This document shows positions 1 to 7,283 of a DNA stretch of 21,963 nucleotides, piece after piece; the first letter of the stretch is position 1; each line of letters opens with the position of its first letter. The translations under genes were made by a program, and so were the position numbers. The notes under the pieces were generated by a model. That model was not told the origin of the DNA. It ran no database searches and saw only the letters and a list, made by a program, of their open reading frames with translations. This DNA is from Deltaproteobacteria bacterium UBA6601 (GTDB lineage: Bacteria; Myxococcota_A; UBA796; UBA9615): assembly GCA_002433485.1 (NCBI GenBank), contig DJIF01000120.1, positions 791-22,753 on the forward strand, written 5' to 3'.

Positions 1-218
1 GATGGGATGCCGCCGTCAAAGCAGAACATCGCGCCCAGGGTGTCGGTGTCTGGGTTGCAGACCCAACTGCCGGTGGCCGCCGAGAACTTAGCGACCTGCC
101 CATCAGCGCAGCTCATGTTGCCCAGGCTGTCCGCATCAACGCTGCACAGCCACTGCCCGGCGGCCGCACTCCAGCTGGGCACACCACCATCGAAGCAGCT
201 CAGGTTGCCCAGGGTGTC
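1..218 (-). repeat. 87-bp (29-residue) tandem coding repeat
   Basis: Three consecutive in-frame units begin near 218, 131 and 44 on the minus strand, each encoding D(S/T)LG, then xxxCxDG, then W/F-SAA-G-xWxC. The third is cut by the window edge, so more copies may follow. Each unit has two Cys and two or three Asp, which suggests disulfide-stabilised or metal-bound extracellular repeats. Confidence 0.7.
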
Positions 219-755
219 GCTGTCGCCATCTTGGAGATCGACCGGCACATCGCTGAGATCATCCCAGGAGTTGGCGCCGCTGCCACCGACCCAGGCGCCG
301 CTGTCATCGATGACCAGTTGGCCGCCGACCCAGACCTCGGCGGCGTCAACCACTCCCCCGTCCACATGCTCAGCGACCGCGGCACGTAAGGCAGTGGGCA
401 CGCTGACCACCTGGTGGCGGGGTGAGAGGACCATATCGCCCACTGATAGTTCCATCCAGACGCTGCCACCGAAGAGTTGGTCATCCAGAGGGCTCTGGTC
501 ACCGAGGACGGTCGAATAGAACCCATCGGTCAGATCCAGATTACGCGACTCCGTCCACAGCAGAGCGCCATCGCTGCTGTCGTCGTAAAGACGGAAGGTG
601 AGCTGGTGGGCCCCTTCCAGGGGGACACCGTTGTCATCCACCAGGCGACCTTGCTGGCTGAGCTTGGTGGGAGCCGCCAGCGCGGGTACAGCGAGAGCAA
701 GGCTTAGCGTAACCACCACCACCACGGAAAGAACATTGATCAAGCACCGCACCAT
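1..755 (-). CDS. Exported Cys-repeat surface protein, N-terminal part (3' end beyond left edge)
   Basis: This frame is open from an ATG at 755 to the left edge, about 251 codons with no stop. GGAGGAG at 761-767 lies 5 nt before the ATG. Residues 1-28 form a signal peptide: a Val/Leu-rich core ending in ALA-A. Residues about 30-125 resemble the N-terminal domain common in exported proteins of marine and deltaproteobacterial genomes, with the pattern QGRLVDDNGVPLEG, then LTFRLYD, then a WTE. From residue 180 there are tandem 29-residue units starting D(S/T)LG, with two Cys, DG and a W/F-SAA-G-W core (starts at residues 180, 209 and 238). The function is unknown. I infer a secreted or surface fibre or adhesin-like protein whose Cys repeats form a stalk. 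The existence of the gene is well supported, but its role is not. Confidence 0.8.
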   Translation of the reverse strand, partial: MVRCLINVLSVVVVVTLSLALAVPALAAPTKLSQQGRLVDDNGVPLEGAHQLTFRLYDDSSDGALLWTESRNLDLTDGFYSTVLGDQSPLDDQLFGGSVWMELSVGDMVLSPRHQVVSVPTALRAAVAEHVDGGVVDAAEVWVGGQLVIDDSGAWVGGSGANSWDDLSDVPVDLQDGDSDTLGNLSCFDGGVPSWSAAAGQWLCSVDADSLGNMSCADGQVAKFSAATGSWVCNPDTDTLGAMFCFDGGIP

Positions 756-867
756 CAGGACTCCTCCATCCCAGCAACCAAAACCGGTCTTGCGATTCTA
801 CCTCTCTCAATAAAACCGCACAGGAAATTGCACCGCAGAAAATGGGAGCCAGTCTGCTGAGGTCCGC

Positions 868-1485
868 TCAGGAGGGCCGCAGCTTCTTGCTGACATGATC
901 GCTATCGTGCAAATAGTAGCGCAGCGGCCGCGCCGCCCAGCTGCCGGCATAGTCCACCCCGATACGCGCGCAACGCACCACCCGGCTGGCTGCAGGGGGA
1001 CCCTGTGCTCCCTCAACATAGATGGCTTCACCACTGGCGAGGCAGGCGCCGTCCAGGCTGCGATCAATGCGCAAGGCCTGGCAGAGCTTGCCCGGGCCCG
1101 AACACAGGTCCCGCTGGCGCCGAGCGCGCGGCCGCGCCTGTTGCATCTGCACCAGCCCTTCAACAGGCTCCAGCGCCCGGATCAGCACAGCGGTCGGCTC
1201 GTCCAACTCGCCGCAGACCACATTGAAGCAGTGATACATCCCATAGATGAGATAGACATAAGAGGTGCCGGCTGCTGCGTACATGGTCTCGTTACGCGCG
1301 GTGCGCCGCCCACCAAAAGCATGAGCGGCCCGATCCATCACCCCCAGGTAAGCCTCAGTCTCCACAATCCGGCCGGCCAGCCGGCTACCGTCCGCCAACA
1401 CCCGCACCAGGGACGCTCCCAGCAGACGCTCGGCCAGGGGCTCAGCAGCGCCACCGAAGTGCTCCTTCGTCCAACGCCCGGTCAT
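868..1485 (-). CDS. mpg: DNA-3-methyladenine glycosylase (AAG/MPG family)
   Basis: This 205-residue protein is full length for the bacterial Mpg (alkyladenine glycosylase) family. Such enzymes flip out and excise alkylated purines, starting base-excision repair in the cytoplasm. The family core is intact: RIVETEAYLG at 39-48, then DRAAHAFGGRRT and RNETMY. Aligned by eye to human AAG, the catalytic Glu is E44, with Y46, H55 and Y78 as the pocket residues corresponding to Y127, H136 and Y159. The IYGMYHCFNVV segment carries the conserved Asn (N88). The start is an ATG at 1485 preceded by GGGGGAGC. It lies 24 nt downstream of the SPFH gene on the same strand, so co-transcription is likely. Confidence 0.93.
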   Translation of the reverse strand: MTGRWTKEHFGGAAEPLAERLLGASLVRVLADGSRLAGRIVETEAYLGVMDRAAHAFGGRRTARNETMYAAAGTSYVYLIYGMYHCFNVVCGELDEPTAVLIRALEPVEGLVQMQQARPRARRQRDLCSGPGKLCQALRIDRSLDGACLASGEAIYVEGAQGPPAASRVVRCARIGVDYAGSWAARPLRYYLHDSDHVSKKLRPS

Positions 1486-1509
1486 TGCTCCCCGCCCGGC
1501 CCGCTCTGA

Positions 1510-2682
1510 TCAGTCTTGTGAGTCCGGCGGCTTAGCCTGCTCATCAACGGACCCTGGAAAGGGCGGTGGCCCCTCAGCGCTGCCAAACAGTTCGGTAAAG
1601 GCAGCAACGCTCCCGGCTGCCGCCCACGCGGTCATACCTTTGCTCCACACTGGGGTGTCCGGAGTCACCCGCCCCGCTGTGATCCCTTCACGCAGAGCCT
1701 GTACCGCAAAGGGCCCCTGCTGCTTGCCATCAAGGTGCACATGCCAGAGCGCCTGGGCAGCGGGGATGCTGCTAAGGGGCGGCGGCGAATCGGCGGCGGC
1801 GCCAGGCTGTAGTTGACTGCCTAGCTGCGACATAGCGCCGCCCATTGCCCCGCCAACGCCAAGTCCGGCACCCAGACCCAGCCCCGCTCCCAGCATCTGA
1901 CCGGCCCCGCCTTCGTTGTCAGCGGCCTTCTCCAGCACATCAAAGCTACGCTCCTGGGCATAGTTGGTGCCGAGCAGATTGAGCTCTGCCTTACGAGCCA
2001 GGGCCTGCTTAACACGAGCGACGGCAGGATCATCTTCAGGTACCGAAATCGACACCACCCGGAAGTCCACCAGACCTACGCCGTAGCTACCGAATTCCGG
2101 CTCAAGCCGCCGGCCCATCTCAGTCGAGAGGCTCTGAATATCGGCCGCAATCTCCAGCACCGAGACTTTACGCTGCACCAGGTACTCGGCCAGCAAGGTG
2201 TTGAAATGACTGAGGACCATGCCCCGCATAGCACTGCGCAGTTGTTCCAAGGAGTAGTGGCTGAGGGTAGCCACCAGCTTGACCAGAAAGCTCCGAGCGT
2301 CGCTGATCTGTACGCCGAACTGGCCACGGGCCTGCACCGGCACCATGATGCCGAGCTTGGAGTCCATAACCTGCACCGGCGATGGAGTCCCCCAGGGGGC
2401 ATCCAGAACTACCTGCTTGTTGATGTACCAGACCTCTGCTGCGAAGGGCGTCTGGTCTCCCTTGAAGGGCACCTCAATGAACTTCTCGAGGATTGGATAG
2501 TTCATTGTATCCAGGGTGTGCCGGCCCGCACCAAAGGGGCCCTGAACCTTGCCTTCGCGGACCAGGAAGGCCTCCTGACTCTCGTTCACAATGAGCTGAG
2601 CACCCCAGGAAATCTCCGTATTGGGATGCTTCCAGGCCAGATCACCTGGCCGAGCATCCCACTTCGATACATCAAACAACAT
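1510..2682 (-). CDS. SPFH-domain protein (YdjI-like) with C-terminal GYF_2 domain
   Basis: This 390-residue protein has an SPFH/stomatin-like domain of the YdjI ('virion core protein') type at about 20-235, beginning LAWKHPNTEISWGAQLIV with a later GQFGVQI-DAR-F segment and a helical ARKAEL stretch. A Gly-rich hinge follows at about 259-286. A GYF_2 domain lies at about 312-366 (WHVHLDGKQQGPF, then WSKGM-AW). There is no transmembrane helix or signal peptide, so it probably assembles on the inner face of the membrane. In Bacillus subtilis YdjI works with YdjG/YdjH to recruit a PspA homologue to stressed membranes. A similar role here is inferred. The start is an ATG at 2682 with AGGAG upstream. 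It sits 39 nt downstream of the zinc-ribbon membrane protein, its likely partner. Confidence 0.88.
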   Translation of the reverse strand: MLFDVSKWDARPGDLAWKHPNTEISWGAQLIVNESQEAFLVREGKVQGPFGAGRHTLDTMNYPILEKFIEVPFKGDQTPFAAEVWYINKQVVLDAPWGTPSPVQVMDSKLGIMVPVQARGQFGVQISDARSFLVKLVATLSHYSLEQLRSAMRGMVLSHFNTLLAEYLVQRKVSVLEIAADIQSLSTEMGRRLEPEFGSYGVGLVDFRVVSISVPEDDPAVARVKQALARKAELNLLGTNYAQERSFDVLEKAADNEGGAGQMLGAGLGLGAGLGVGGAMGGAMSQLGSQLQPGAAADSPPPLSSIPAAQALWHVHLDGKQQGPFAVQALREGITAGRVTPDTPVWSKGMTAWAAAGSVAAFTELFGSAEGPPPFPGSVDEQAKPPDSQD

Positions 2683-2721
2683 CGCTGAACTCTCACTCCT
2701 GCTCAGGTTTGCTGAGGGCCC

Positions 2722-3327
2722 TCAACTGAAAAGAAGAAGCAGCAAGGCCGCCCCACCGAGGAATGCAAGGCTACCACCGAGAAGCATCCCATAGAGCAGC
2801 CAACCCCGTCTCCGGGCCGCCCGCACCTTGCCGCGCTCCTTTATGAGCTCAGCCTCCAATGCAGCGACCTGCTGTGCTGCTTTGGGATCTCCAGCGTGAT
2901 GAATGCGCATCGCCGAGAGCACCGCCTCAGCCCGGTCAAAGTAAATGGAGTGCGCCTTGCCAGTAGTCGGGTTCATGCTGTCCTGCATGGCCTGCATCAT
3001 GCCGTCTGGGACGACGATCATGCTCAGCATTTGGATCACCGCCTGACACTGAGCATCGATGCTGCGCGGGATGAAAGCGTTCTGCCAGAATCTGGCAATG
3101 CGGGCCTGGGGCCCCATGCCCAGGTTGTTCATCATGTTGCTACCGATGCCGCCAAAGAGGCCACTGAGAGCCCCACCACGAGCCATCTCCTGCGAGGCCT
3201 GGTGCAGTTCCTGTAGTGCCCGCAGCTCATCGGCCGCGCTGACGATGTCCTGACAGGGCAGGCCACAAAAGCTGCAGACCAGGGAGCTGGGGTCGACCGG
3301 CGCGGCGCAGCCCGGACACTTCTTCAT
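2722..3327 (-). CDS. Tail-anchored zinc-ribbon membrane protein, partner of SPFH protein
   Basis: This 201-residue protein starts at the ATG at 3327 (MKKCPGC), chosen over an in-frame ATG at 3357 because a strong GGGAGGTG lies 6 nt upstream. The N-terminus is a zinc ribbon with Cys at 4, 7, 18 and 21 (and C25). A predicted helical, Met-rich middle (about 55-145) follows, then a charged helix (150-173). One C-terminal hydrophobic helix (about 176-200) comes directly after ARRRG. The topology is a cytoplasmic zinc ribbon anchored by its tail in the inner membrane. I do not recognise the middle as a named family. Zinc-ribbon and membrane proteins next to YdjI-type SPFH genes are typical of YdjG/YdjH-like modules. 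The role as membrane docking factor for the SPFH protein is inferred from synteny. Confidence 0.78.
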   Translation of the reverse strand: MKKCPGCAAPVDPSSLVCSFCGLPCQDIVSAADELRALQELHQASQEMARGGALSGLFGGIGSNMMNNLGMGPQARIARFWQNAFIPRSIDAQCQAVIQMLSMIVVPDGMMQAMQDSMNPTTGKAHSIYFDRAEAVLSAMRIHHAGDPKAAQQVAALEAELIKERGKVRAARRRGWLLYGMLLGGSLAFLGGAALLLLLFS

Positions 3328-3333
3328 GATCTG

Positions 3334-3341
3334 CACCTCCC
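3334..3341 (-). promoter_or_regulatory. Shine-Dalgarno site fixing the zinc-ribbon protein start
   Basis: GGGAGGTG on the minus strand, 6 nt before the ATG at 3327. It lies inside the longer reading frame that begins at 3357, so it argues for initiation at 3327. Confidence 0.75.
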
Positions 3342-3782
3342 TAGCATCCACATCCACCTAGACTCCATCCTCAAACCCTCCAGGCAGGAGCCACAATGGC
3401 ACAAATCGCAGACCTCGCAGCCCGGCAACTGGCTGCTTATAACGCAGCAGACCTGGATGCCTTTGTGGCCTGTTACCACGAAGACGTCCAGGTAATGGAC
3501 GGCGAAGAGCAGACACTACGTGGTCGGCAGGCCTTTCGCGAGCGCTACCGCGAACTGTTCGAGGACTGGTCCTTTGGTGCCGAGGTAGAGCAGCGGCTCC
3601 AGCTGGGCGTCCACTGCATTGACTATGAGCGCTGGTGGCGCATTGCACCCGACTCCAAGCAGCGCGAACAAGGGTTGGTTATGGTCCGCTACCTGGGTCG
3701 CGATGGCCTGATCGGCCTGGTGCAGTTCCTGGACTGAGTCTGCAGCGCAGGCAGCAAACCCACTGGCATCCACATCCATCTA
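3341..3782. repeat. 20-bp imperfect direct repeat pair (3341-3360 and 3763-3782)
   Basis: The two copies read CTRGCATCCACATCCAYCTA and match at 18 of 20 positions. They bracket the NTF2-like gene. The right end of each lies 32-35 nt before a plus-strand start codon (3396 and 3815). They may be a duplicated promoter segment, a regulator site or a small duplication scar. Confidence 0.6.
3396..3737 (+). CDS. NTF2-like / SnoaL-fold protein
   Basis: This 113-residue protein is typical in length for single-domain NTF2-like (SnoaL/DUF4440-type) proteins, which form a cone-shaped alpha+beta barrel with a central pocket. The N-terminal helix AARQLAAYNAADLDAFVACYHEDVQV fits the family signature, with the acidic residues before the first strand, followed by LRGRQAFRERYRELF. 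A beta-rich C-terminal half ends in VRYLGRDGLIGLVQFLD. Family members include steroid isomerases, cyclases and pocket proteins with no known reaction, so substrate and activity cannot be assigned. The start is an ATG with GGAG about 6 nt upstream. It is divergent from the zinc-ribbon gene and lies 77 nt before the esterase on the same strand. Confidence 0.82.
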   Translation: MAQIADLAARQLAAYNAADLDAFVACYHEDVQVMDGEEQTLRGRQAFRERYRELFEDWSFGAEVEQRLQLGVHCIDYERWWRIAPDSKQREQGLVMVRYLGRDGLIGLVQFLD

Positions 3783-3814
3783 CCGTGCGCCTCAGGCTCA
3801 GCTACGATGCACCG

Positions 3815-4684
3815 ATGCACGACTCGACCCGACTCGCTTTCTTCGCCCTGGCGCTGCTGACTACAGGCTGCATAGGAGGCGACTCCGCATCCAGTTCGTC
3901 AGCACATGCCATCGACGTCAACGGTATGCAGCGAGAATATAGGCTGTTTACCCCTGCGGCTCCGCCCGCTGGGGAGATGCCCCTCTTGATCGCTGTTCAT
4001 GGTGGCAGTGGCCGGGAAGACCGCTTCCCACAGCAAACTGAATTTGAGGCCCTGGCCGAGGAGCAGGGGCTGGTGATCGCCTATCCCCTCTCCGAGCTAC
4101 AGCCGGGTAATGAAGGCGAGTGGCTGCTCAACACCGCCCCTGAGTCCCGCCACGACCTCGACTTCATGGAAGCGCTGATCGACGACATCTCGGCGCGCCA
4201 CTCCATCGACGCGACGCGAATCTACGGTACTGGCTACTCGCTCGGCTCTATGTTCACCTACGAGCTTGCGTGTCATCTCAGCAACCGCTTCGCCGCCGTT
4301 GCCTCCCATGCGGGAGCGATGCCGGCCTCGCCCAACTCCTGTGCCCCCGAGCACAACATCGGGGTCATGCACCTGCACGGTGTTCAGGACCCGATCATCC
4401 CCTACTCAAGCGGCTGGAGCTGGAAGGAATGGGACCAGGTCGGAAGCATGCTGAGCACTCCGGAATTGATCCAATTCTGGGCCCAACAAAACGCATGTCA
4501 GGAGTCCAGCGAGACCGCTGGTTCCAGCTCAAGCCACCTCATCCACAGCGGCTGCGGGCAGAATGTACGAGTTGAACACCACCGGCTCGAAACGGTCGGC
4601 CACGAATGGCCGGATGAAATTGAGGGACAGGCCACCTACCAGCTGCTCTGGTCCTTCCTGCAGGACTTCCAAAGGCTCCCCTAG
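3815..4684 (+). CDS. Lipoprotein esterase, PHB depolymerase / feruloyl esterase-like (COG3509 type)
   Basis: This 289-residue protein starts at the ATG at 3815. The frame is open further upstream, but only this start gives a signal peptide (LAFFALALLTTGC), with Cys19 as the likely lipidated residue. The box is imperfect, with Thr at -3. The body is an alpha/beta hydrolase resembling the secreted PHB-depolymerase/LpqC esterase family. The oxyanion-hole strand is LLIAVHGGSG (57-66), the nucleophile elbow is GTGYSLGS with Ser142, and Asp192 (VQDPIIPY) and His263 (VGHEWPD) complete a triad. Several Cys (153, 176, 228, 247) may form disulfides. It probably hydrolyses polyester or aryl-ester substrates outside the inner membrane, but the substrate is not predictable. 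No Shine-Dalgarno is visible. TACGAT lies 6 nt before the ATG, so the transcript may be leaderless. Confidence 0.85.
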   Translation: MHDSTRLAFFALALLTTGCIGGDSASSSSAHAIDVNGMQREYRLFTPAAPPAGEMPLLIAVHGGSGREDRFPQQTEFEALAEEQGLVIAYPLSELQPGNEGEWLLNTAPESRHDLDFMEALIDDISARHSIDATRIYGTGYSLGSMFTYELACHLSNRFAAVASHAGAMPASPNSCAPEHNIGVMHLHGVQDPIIPYSSGWSWKEWDQVGSMLSTPELIQFWAQQNACQESSETAGSSSSHLIHSGCGQNVRVEHHRLETVGHEWPDEIEGQATYQLLWSFLQDFQRLP

Positions 4685-4828
4685 CCCAGCAAGCGGTCAG
4701 CCCCCCTCGCACTGGGCAGTGCCAAGGGTGCTGGATGGCACAAAGCCAGCCTCAAGCACCCCATGTCAGCCTGGCAGAGGGTCCTTGCGCAGACTGACCT
4801 GTGCTTCACATGAACCCTGCAGTGGGAC

Positions 4829-4860
4829 AAAAAAAAGCCGCCCCAGAACCGGGGCGGCTT
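4829..4860 (-). terminator. Rho-independent terminator of the peroxiredoxin gene
   Basis: A perfect 10-bp GC-rich stem (AAGCCGCCCC at 4835-4844 pairing with 4851-4860) has a 6-nt loop. On the minus strand it is followed by a run of eight T. It starts 20 nt after the peroxiredoxin stop codon. The plus-strand side has no T run, so it acts mainly on minus-strand transcription. Confidence 0.92.
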
Positions 4861-4880
4861 AGCAAACCGGTCTGTCTAGT

Positions 4881-5342
4881 TCAGCTGACAGCGGCCTTGA
4901 TGGCCTCATAGTCAGGCTCGGTTCCAAGGTTGGGGGCGAACCATTCATAGGTGACCGTTCCTTGCTCATCCAGCACAAAAACGCAGCGATTGGCTGACAC
5001 ATAGCCGTCCATTCCGGCGAAGTTCGGGAAAGCGATTCCATAAGCATCGACGGTGGCACGCGAGTAATCGCTCAAGATCTTGAAGTTCAGATTGTTGGTC
5101 TCAGCGAAGACACCATTGGCAAACGGCGAATCAACACAGATACCCAGCACGGTGACACCGAGATCGTTGAAGTTACTCATTGCATCGCGCAACGCGCACA
5201 TCTCGCTGGTACACACACCAGTGAAGGCGCCGGGAAAGAAGGCGAGAACGACCTTGCCACCCCGCAGGGCGCTCAAAGAAACAGCCTCCCGACCAGTGTC
5301 GAGCAGGGTGAAATCGGGTGCGGACTTTCCAAGAAGGCTCAT
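4881..5342 (-). CDS. Peroxiredoxin (AhpE / BCP-PrxQ-like)
   Basis: This 153-residue AhpC/TSA-fold thiol peroxidase reduces hydrogen peroxide or organic hydroperoxides in the cytoplasm. The active-site signature FFPGAFTGVCTSEMC is present: Pro37, Thr41 and peroxidatic Cys44. A second Cys at 49 sits five residues later, the spacing of the resolving Cys in BCP/PrxQ enzymes, so an atypical two-Cys mechanism is likely. The conserved Arg lies in SANRCVFVLD. Length matches the family and there is no signal peptide. The start is an ATG at 5342 with GGAG about 7 nt upstream. It is a single-gene unit ended by the hairpin at 4829-4860. The reductant (thioredoxin or similar) is not identified here. Confidence 0.92.
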   Translation of the reverse strand: MSLLGKSAPDFTLLDTGREAVSLSALRGGKVVLAFFPGAFTGVCTSEMCALRDAMSNFNDLGVTVLGICVDSPFANGVFAETNNLNFKILSDYSRATVDAYGIAFPNFAGMDGYVSANRCVFVLDEQGTVTYEWFAPNLGTEPDYEAIKAAVS

Positions 5343-5827
5343 TGGGACTCCAGGGTTGGGTTTGGACCTGCTTCTTAGAGCATATGACCCAAAAATGCAC
5401 CCGCCAGGGCCCCCTGTTCACATAGATTTACTCCCGGACCCGCCGCTCACTGGAGTTCATAATGGCCAGCGCTCAGCCAAATGGGCCGGCGTCGAGTCAA
5501 GCGCAACCCACTAGCTAAGACCGCTCAGAGCAACGCAGGCGAGCTGTTAAGAGCGGCTCTGTCCCGATTCGATGTGGGGCGTTGCGGGGATTGGCGGCCA
5601 GCTGGCAGCAAGCACTCCAATCGTCCACAGCGGCGCAGGCTTCTGCCGGACTGAGTTCCCCATCCCTTGCGGTACAGCCATCGCACTACTGCAACCCTCA
5701 AGTGCAAGATCAGAGGATAGACTCAGAGCGGAAGATAGACTTGAGCCTAAGCCGACCGCTGACTCAAGCTTCTGAGCCACGAACGCCTCACTGGCCCTCC
5801 ATCGATGGCCGAACAAGGAATCCAGGC
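5343..5827. other. 485-bp intergenic region between peroxiredoxin and DUF4832 lipoprotein
   Basis: This interval should carry the divergent promoters of the two flanking genes. Reading frames on both strands run through it, but none has a recognisable domain, a good ribosome site or a signal peptide. The plus-strand frame that extends the lipoprotein upstream to 5582 is low-quality sequence preceding an evident signal peptide. The only structure I saw is a 6-bp inverted repeat, CTTGAG/CTCAAG, near 5740-5770. No RNA gene was recognised. Confidence 0.5.
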
Positions 5828-7279
5828 ATGTGCGCTGAACTGAACCATAAAGGACCAAGCAGGCTCGCGACTCGGGGGCTCCTGCTGACCTTGCTGTTGT
5901 TCTCTATGAGCTGCAGCGGCAACGAACTGCCCTTTGACCAGGAGCCTCCCGAGACCGACGATGACGACTCTGCTCACGTTGACGACGATGATGACGACTC
6001 TGCTCACGGCGGCGGCGACGACGACGACTCAAGCAAGCCTGAGCCTCCACCCAAGCCGATCCAGACGGTGTGGAGCTTTGCGCCAAGCACCCAGAACTTC
6101 GACAACCCCGAGCGGGGCTTCTATCGCACCACATCATTGCTCGACGGGGGCTGGTTCTATGACGGCTACACGCTCTCGTTCAGCTACATCCGCCTCGACG
6201 ACTACCGATACCAAGAGCTCCCCAGTTCGCTCCTGGAAAATCTTGAAGCAGGACTGGTCGCGGCCCGAGAAGCTGGCGTCAAGATGATCATTCGCTTCGC
6301 CTACAACTGGGGACCCTGGCCGGACAGCGAGCCCGACGCACCACTGAACTGGGTACTGACGCATATCGAGCAGCTGACTCCCATTTTGCTGGCCCACTCG
6401 GACATCCTCGCGGTAGTCCAGGCGGGCTTCATTGGAGCCTGGGGAGAGTGGCACAGTTCCACCCACGATTTGCTTGAGTCCAAGGCCGAGATAGCGGCTG
6501 CAATGCTTCGCGCCTTGCCCCCTGAGCGAATGATTCAGCTGCGATATCCCATTCACAAGAATGAGATCTTTGGCAACGTACCCTTTGATCCGGCCGACGC
6601 CCATAGCGGACTCGACCATGCCCGCGTGGGCCACCACAACGACTGTTTCCTGGCCTCCGACGAAGACTGGGGGACCTATCCCCCCGACGCGATCGAGCAG
6701 TGGAAGACTGCAGTTGCTGCCGAGACCCTATACACGCCAATGGGCGGCGAGACCTGCAACTTCAATCCGCCACGCAGCGATTGCGCCTCGGCCCTGGCCG
6801 AGCTCGAACAGCTCCACTTCAGCTACATCAACCATGAGTATCACCCTGATGTGGTTGCCGCCTGGAGCGCAGGAGAATGCCGGAGCACTATCGAGCAACA
6901 CCTCGGTTATCGGCTGATCTTGAGTCGCGCCCAAGTCCTGGCCGGACAATCGACCGTTGTAGAGCTCGACATCACCAACGTTGGCTGGGCCTCACTCTTC
7001 AATCCACGCACCGCTTGGCTGGTCGTCAATGATGAGCTCGAATCGGCGGTCGAGCTGTCCGCGGACCCCCGCAACTGGCTGCCTGGCCAGACGACGCCTG
7101 TCCAAGCCTCCCTTGGACCATTAGCTCCCGGCACATACAGTCTCTCACTCTGGCTCCCCGACTCCAGCGAGCGGTTACGCAGCGACCCTCGTTACAGCAT
7201 CCGCCTCGCGCACGACGGCATCTGGAACCAGCACAATGGCCTCAATCATCTCGGCAGCTTCGAAGTCCCTGCTCCTTGA
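5828..7279 (+). CDS. Lipoprotein with Asp-rich linker and DUF4874/DUF4832 TIM-barrel-like domain
   Basis: The 483-residue product starts at the ATG at 5828, with AAGGA about 9 nt upstream. Residues 16-29 form a lipoprotein-type signal (LLLTLLLFSMSC, with an imperfect lipobox). Residues 44-69 are a poly-Asp/Ser/His/Gly linker. Residues about 85-240 match the DUF4874 pattern, with NPERGFYR at 93-100 and GFIGAWGEW at 200-208. DUF4832-like sequence follows, with HHNDCFLASDEDWGTY at about 269-284. From about 365 a beta-sandwich carries the ITNVGWA and LWLPD motifs. DUF4874 and DUF4832 normally occur together and are thought to form a glycoside-hydrolase-like TIM barrel, but no activity is established. 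Clustered acidic residues (E207 and neighbours) could be catalytic. It is probably a surface- or periplasm-facing polysaccharide-active protein. Confidence 0.87.
   Translation: MCAELNHKGPSRLATRGLLLTLLLFSMSCSGNELPFDQEPPETDDDDSAHVDDDDDDSAHGGGDDDDSSKPEPPPKPIQTVWSFAPSTQNFDNPERGFYRTTSLLDGGWFYDGYTLSFSYIRLDDYRYQELPSSLLENLEAGLVAAREAGVKMIIRFAYNWGPWPDSEPDAPLNWVLTHIEQLTPILLAHSDILAVVQAGFIGAWGEWHSSTHDLLESKAEIAAAMLRALPPERMIQLRYPIHKNEIFGNVPFDPADAHSGLDHARVGHHNDCFLASDEDWGTYPPDAIEQWKTAVAAETLYTPMGGETCNFNPPRSDCASALAELEQLHFSYINHEYHPDVVAAWSAGECRSTIEQHLGYRLILSRAQVLAGQSTVVELDITNVGWASLFNPRTAWLVVNDELESAVELSADPRNWLPGQTTPVQASLGPLAPGTYSLSLWLPDSSERLRSDPRYSIRLAHDGIWNQHNGLNHLGSFEVPAP
5950..6031 (+). repeat. Asp-codon-rich minisatellite encoding the lipoprotein linker
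   Basis: A 19-bp perfect repeat (GATGACGACTCTGCTCACG) occurs at 5960-5978 and 5990-6008, a 30-bp period, and a third degenerate unit of GAC triplets follows to about 6031. It encodes DDDDSAH-type units. Such repeats are prone to slippage, so the linker length could vary between strains. Confidence 0.8.
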
Positions 7280-7283
7280 CTGA

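Noticed and set aside
7..519. Plus-strand frame of 170 codons at the left edge
   Set aside because: It is antisense to the exported Cys-repeat gene, which has a signal peptide, a strong ribosome site and a regular repeat structure. The plus-strand product is low-complexity Pro/Ser/Thr/Leu.
895..1509. Plus-strand 204-codon frame over the glycosylase
   Set aside because: It is a mirror frame of mpg. The conserved active-site residues are all on the minus strand.
3635..3814. Sixty-codon N-terminal extension of the esterase overlapping the NTF2-like gene
   Set aside because: It would overlap the NTF2-like gene by about 100 bp and bury the lipoprotein signal peptide that starts at 3815.
4685..4880. 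Terminator at 4829-4860 as belonging to the esterase gene
   Set aside because: The T run follows the stem only on the minus strand, so it serves the peroxiredoxin gene.
5582..5827. Eighty-two-codon N-terminal extension of the DUF4832 lipoprotein
   Set aside because: The hydrophobic lipoprotein signal begins shortly after the ATG at 5828, which has its own AAGGA site. The extension has no domain.
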